Assembly: GCA_903881315.1 (NCBI GenBank)
Contig: CAIRSR010000053.1
Span: 1-47,796, forward strand
DNA from: an uncultured Thiotrichales bacterium
Lineage (GTDB): Bacteria > Pseudomonadota > Gammaproteobacteria > CAIRSR01
Reading direction: 5' to 3'
Length of the DNA stretch: 47,796 bases
The notes beneath the pieces were generated by a model, which was not told where the DNA came from, did no database searches, and saw nothing but the letters and a program-made list of their open reading frames with translations. The position numbers and the translations under genes were made by a program. This document shows positions 45,155 to 47,796 of this stretch, piece after piece. Numbering within the stretch: the first letter of the stretch is position 1; every line of letters begins with the position of its first letter.

Positions 45155-45540
45155 TTATCTGACCCGAGAGAATCTGCGCGTTCTAATAAGTACGAACCGC
45201 CCGAGACAAGTGCTACCCCAAAATTCAGGAAAGCACTTTCATCTATCGAATAGCCGTGGTACAAGATCAAGAAAAAACATCTCGCAACCCACATGCCAGT
45301 AGCGATGGCTAGACCTAATTCGATTAGCGATTGATTTTTATAACACCACCCTGCGACAAATGCGGTGAATGCTACGCCACCAAAAACACTAAGCACGTCG
45401 CCTAAAGGTGAAGATTGGAAAACACCTATGTTTGCGATTCCTGTTATGGCGTTAACGGCCATTAAGAAAGTCATGCCAAAGGTAACGGGCTTTATCGGTC
45501 TGCCGAATATCATGTACTTCGGCAAGTTTAGTGGTGGCAT
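45151..45540 (-). CDS. multi-pass membrane protein of lysis cassette
   Basis: A 129-residue protein with about four hydrophobic segments (VTFGMTFLMAVNAITGIANI, GDVLSVFGGVAFTAFVAGWC, LIELGLAIATGMWVARCFFL, FLNFGVALVSGGSYLL). It lies directly downstream of the endolysin gene and upstream of the other lysis membrane proteins, so it is probably a holin or a lysis-associated membrane protein. GGTGGAG precedes the ATG. Confidence 0.65.
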   Translation of the reverse strand: MPPLNLPKYMIFGRPIKPVTFGMTFLMAVNAITGIANIGVFQSSPLGDVLSVFGGVAFTAFVAGWCYKNQSLIELGLAIATGMWVARCFFLILYHGYSIDESAFLNFGVALVSGGSYLLERADSLGSDK

Positions 45541-45560
45541 TTCTCCACCCTTCTTGTGTT

Positions 45561-46490
45561 TTATGCGACTGTGTGGAAGCCGTGCAGATTACCCAACTTC
45601 GTTAGTGATGCAAGTTCAGGGATACCGTTACCGATTGCGTATCCGGTGTGCTTCTGCCAAGCAAGGAATGCTGCCTTACTTTTCGATCCGTACAGACCGT
45701 CAACTACAAGGGCTGGAACTGCCATGTGTTCCGCATTTAGTGCAGCCTGTACCAACTTGACCTGAGCCATTACCGAAGCGGTAGCGCCAGCACCAGCAAC
45801 CGCTGCGGTTACTTGAACAACATGCAGCGAAACACTTGGCAACACAGGCGGTGGTGTAGGTGTTGGGTGCAAGATCAGTTGCAACCGAGCGTGAATCAGA
45901 TTCCGCCAGAACGCAAGCGGTTGAAGAACATCTGTTTTTCTTCCCGGTGCCCAATCACGGTGACGGATTACTGCCGTTTCGTTCTTACCGATTAGGTGAA
46001 CTAGTGCAGCGGTGAGATTGGTAGTCGCAACAACTTGTGCGGGGGTCATACCGTCAGAGTCAGCAGCAAGGCCAGTTGGCTTTGCCGTAACACTTTGGTC
46101 TTCTCCCTTACTTTCAACTTCAATACCGTAGAAGTAGGCGTTACCCATATCTTGCGGAACAGTGAAGCCATCAACAGCAAGCGGTCCACCGCCGCCAGCG
46201 TGGTAGCAACCTTCGGCGGTAATAAGATGAACCGTTCCATCGCGTGCAACCAAGAAATGACAAGCACGGACAGGCGCAAGACTTCCGGGGTGAAGCACCC
46301 AACCAAGCGAAGGGCTGTTGCCGGGTGCGCCTGAGTTAGCGGTGTGATGTAGCACCACACCGATTGGGTGCCAAAGGTTCGGTGTTACCCAACCACAGAT
46401 ATTGAGAGCATCCCAGCCACCTTCTAGAACTAGATGAACTCCACTTGCCTTTACCGCTGCCAGAACTTGCGCTGGTGATGGAGCAACCAC
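45561..46490 (-). CDS. endolysin: N-acetylmuramoyl-L-alanine amidase with peptidoglycan-binding domain
   Basis: GTG start (AGGAGG, 4-5 nt); 309 residues. The Amidase_2 domain has the zinc ligand region PIGVVLHHTANSGAPGNSPS, ACHFLVARDGTVHLITAEGC, NAYFYGIEVESKGED, and AVIRHRDWAPGRKTD (second His and Asp/Lys). After a Pro-rich linker (HPTPTPPPVLP) comes a PG_binding_1-type domain: VKLVQAALNAEHM, ALVVDGLYGSKSKAAFLAWQ. It should cut the stem peptide from MurNAc after the holin opens the membrane. It is the first gene of the lysis cassette. Confidence 0.9.
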   Translation of the reverse strand: MVAPSPAQVLAAVKASGVHLVLEGGWDALNICGWVTPNLWHPIGVVLHHTANSGAPGNSPSLGWVLHPGSLAPVRACHFLVARDGTVHLITAEGCYHAGGGGPLAVDGFTVPQDMGNAYFYGIEVESKGEDQSVTAKPTGLAADSDGMTPAQVVATTNLTAALVHLIGKNETAVIRHRDWAPGRKTDVLQPLAFWRNLIHARLQLILHPTPTPPPVLPSVSLHVVQVTAAVAGAGATASVMAQVKLVQAALNAEHMAVPALVVDGLYGSKSKAAFLAWQKHTGYAIGNGIPELASLTKLGNLHGFHTVA

Positions 46491-46507
46491 TATTCCTCCT
46501 AATTTTG

Positions 46508-47428
46508 CTACACGTACTTCGTGTAAGTAACTCTTAATTGCGGGGGATAAGACGAGCCGTACTGATAGCCATACATTTGATAGATAGTCGCGGTGCTTTG
46601 AGCATATATTGCAATGCCCTTAGCGGTGTTTGCTTGAATCCTCTGCCCAAGTTGTACTGCTACGTTGCACCATTTGCCACCAGTTGCGGCTGAATATGCA
46701 ACGAATGTTTCGTTGGCTAAGTTTAGAGACGCACCGTTAGCGCTAACGCTACCCGGCTTGCCGGTGGCATTGTGCGTGCAGAAAATGACGGTAGGAGAAA
46801 CGTAAGCAGAGTACGAGTTTAGATAGACCTCGACCTTTGTAATCGTTCCACCCGAAGTGTCCGATTGCACCGTGGCATACGGGAATCCCATGAGGCTTTG
46901 GTAATACGTTCCACCCCACCACGATCCTTGTGCAATAAGCGTAGTAGCGGTGATCTTTCCACCCGCTTGCTCGTAACCTTGGGACCAAGTGCAGGCATAT
47001 GTATTGACAAAAGTGGTGAGCGTCTGGAATGAGATAGTGCTAGTTGATGACGTAGACGCGGAAGCAGTAGTTGAGAACCCGCTGTACAAAGCACGGTAAG
47101 AAGTTGAGGCGGATTCAGTTAGCGTACTTGACGGTCCCCAAACACCAGTTGTCGCGTTTACTGTGATCCCAGTTAGCGTGGTATTAGTCCAAGTGCCGCT
47201 TACAAGTTTCTGAATTGTTACCGTACCGCCTCCAACTGCACCGCTACCTGATGCAGAGAACTTTACAGTTCCTGAGAAAGTGAATGTGGTACTACTGTTC
47301 GGTACGTTTGTTTTCGACGGCGTGCAAACTGTTGATGTAGACGGTGAGGAAGTGTAAGAAGCAAGGTTGGTTGCATCAGGAATCTGCGGCCAAGAAGCGG
47401 TACCGTTGTAATACATTAGTCTAGGCAT
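46508..47428 (-). CDS. minor tail / receptor-binding-type protein with Ig-like region
   Basis: Start at 47428 (TAATG overlap with the upstream stop) gives 306 residues. It begins with MPRLMYYNGTASWPQIPDAT, a tail-tip style leader. A Ser/Thr-rich Ig-like repeat region follows (TFTFSGTVKFSASGSGAVGG, GTVTIQKLVSGTWTNTTLTG, SYRALYSGFSTTASAS). The C-terminal 150 residues form a beta-sandwich-like domain (TITKVEVYLNSYSAYVSPTV, KGIAIYAQSTATIYQMYGYQ). It lies between another tail gene and the endolysin. Cell-surface or receptor binding is inferred from composition. Confidence 0.7.
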   Translation of the reverse strand: MPRLMYYNGTASWPQIPDATNLASYTSSPSTSTVCTPSKTNVPNSSTTFTFSGTVKFSASGSGAVGGGTVTIQKLVSGTWTNTTLTGITVNATTGVWGPSSTLTESASTSYRALYSGFSTTASASTSSTSTISFQTLTTFVNTYACTWSQGYEQAGGKITATTLIAQGSWWGGTYYQSLMGFPYATVQSDTSGGTITKVEVYLNSYSAYVSPTVIFCTHNATGKPGSVSANGASLNLANETFVAYSAATGGKWCNVAVQLGQRIQANTAKGIAIYAQSTATIYQMYGYQYGSSYPPQLRVTYTKYV

Positions 47429-47796
47429 TAGACGGCAGACCCGCTTCCATATGGGAAGAACGTAACATTGAGACGTGCGTAACGAATTGCCGCTGCGGTA
47501 CCGGTGTAATAGCCAGTCCATGAAAGATCAAGAGTTGTTCCGGTAGTAGGAACAGTTGTAAACGCAAAGTAATCCTCAAAACTGAAACTGCTGTTTCCCG
47601 CATCACCGCCGCCACGCATGGCCCAGAATGAAGTAGAAATACGCGATCCACCTGTGTACCCGCTGTCAAACGCATGGACTATATAGCCGACGGACGCTGT
47701 GTTTGCGGCGGGCGTGGTTGCCCATTGAATCCAGCCGATAGCGTTTACCCTTAGTAAGCCGGGACAAGGAATCAAGACTAGAACGTCCCCATAGGA
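47428..47796 (-). CDS. tail-type structural protein, 3' part only (runs off right edge)
   Basis: The frame is open through the right edge, so the true start lies outside; visible codons give about 122 residues. The sequence has strand-rich segments (LLRVNAIGWIQWATTPAANT, ASVGYIVHAFDSGYTGGSRI, FEDYFAFTTVPTTGTTLDLS, IRYARLNVTFFPYGSGSAV) like beta-rich tail or baseplate proteins. It is coupled by overlap to the next tail gene. The missing part probably links to the tail module absent from this window. Confidence 0.65.
   Translation of the reverse strand, partial: SYGDVLVLIPCPGLLRVNAIGWIQWATTPAANTASVGYIVHAFDSGYTGGSRISTSFWAMRGGGDAGNSSFSFEDYFAFTTVPTTGTTLDLSWTGYYTGTAAAIRYARLNVTFFPYGSGSAV

Noticed and set aside
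1-47796. tRNA genes, integrase, immunity repressor or insertion sequences
   Set aside because: None recognised on either strand; a lytic lifestyle is likely but the missing parts of the genome could hold lysogeny genes.

Overview
The window is one piece of a double-stranded DNA tailed-phage genome, most likely a siphovirus-like phage of an actinobacterium. The phage identity rests on a complete head module: large terminase, portal, MuF-type head protein, XkdF-type protease, scaffold, decoration protein and major capsid protein. The actinobacterial host is inferred from an Rpf/transglycosylase-like lysis enzyme, actinophage-type small zinc proteins, and two promoter-like sites with a TAGGGT -10 element. 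No integrase, immunity repressor, tRNA, CRISPR array or insertion sequence was recognised. Tail tube, tape measure and most tail genes are absent. Both window ends lie inside minus-strand tail-type genes, so the missing tail module probably joins the two ends outside the window in a circularly permuted or circular map.

Layout, read along the minus strand from about 16.7 kb down to 1: a small basic protein, a JAB/MPN-type metalloprotease, terminase, portal, a MuF protein split by an intein, a 1046-residue structural protein whose C-terminal third is a type IB DNA topoisomerase, a 34-residue protein, an RDxxGRWT-motif protein, the XkdF protease, a zinc-ribbon scaffold, a DUF2190-like decoration protein with an inserted domain, the major capsid protein, then small connector or tail genes and a glycine-rich tail protein. 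From 27.1 down to 16.8 kb, also on the minus strand, lies DNA metabolism: SSB, an acidic triple Rho-N/SAP-like protein, DnaE, RecA, a Cas4-like nuclease, a RuvC-like resolvase and a ParB-DUF4417 fusion. From 37.5 to 27.1 kb is an accessory block of short overlapping genes plus a MoxR-type AAA+ ATPase / VWA-zincin pair, a lysine-rich protein and a membrane-anchored Rpf-like protein.

A gene-poor, AT-rich region at 37.5-38.0 kb separates leftward from rightward transcription. It carries 9-bp iteron-like repeats, a palindrome and a promoter. The rightward operon (38.0-41.7 kb) encodes a lysine-rich winged-helix-like protein, DnaB helicase, primase and small proteins. From 41.7 to 44.0 kb are tandem repeats, a minus-strand small-terminase-like HTH gene, low-complexity DNA and small zinc or membrane proteins ending at a GC-rich terminator. 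From 44.0 kb to the right edge, on the minus strand, are a lysis cassette (three membrane proteins and an amidase endolysin) and tail or receptor-binding genes.

Many junctions are ATGA, GTGA or TAATG overlaps, implying translational coupling. This supported several short genes: 8186-8290, 29514-29624, 30633-30773, 36269-36394 and 45008-45154. A further short gene at 41519-41677 rests on a TTG start with a ribosome site. Points most worth a second look are the structural protein-topoisomerase IB fusion, the MuF intein, an 8-bp word (CAAAGACT) present 13 times in one orientation within 28.4-37.5 kb, perfect intercistronic hairpins, an apparent -1 frameshift at 36.2 kb, and a short Lys/Arg tail shared by many early proteins.
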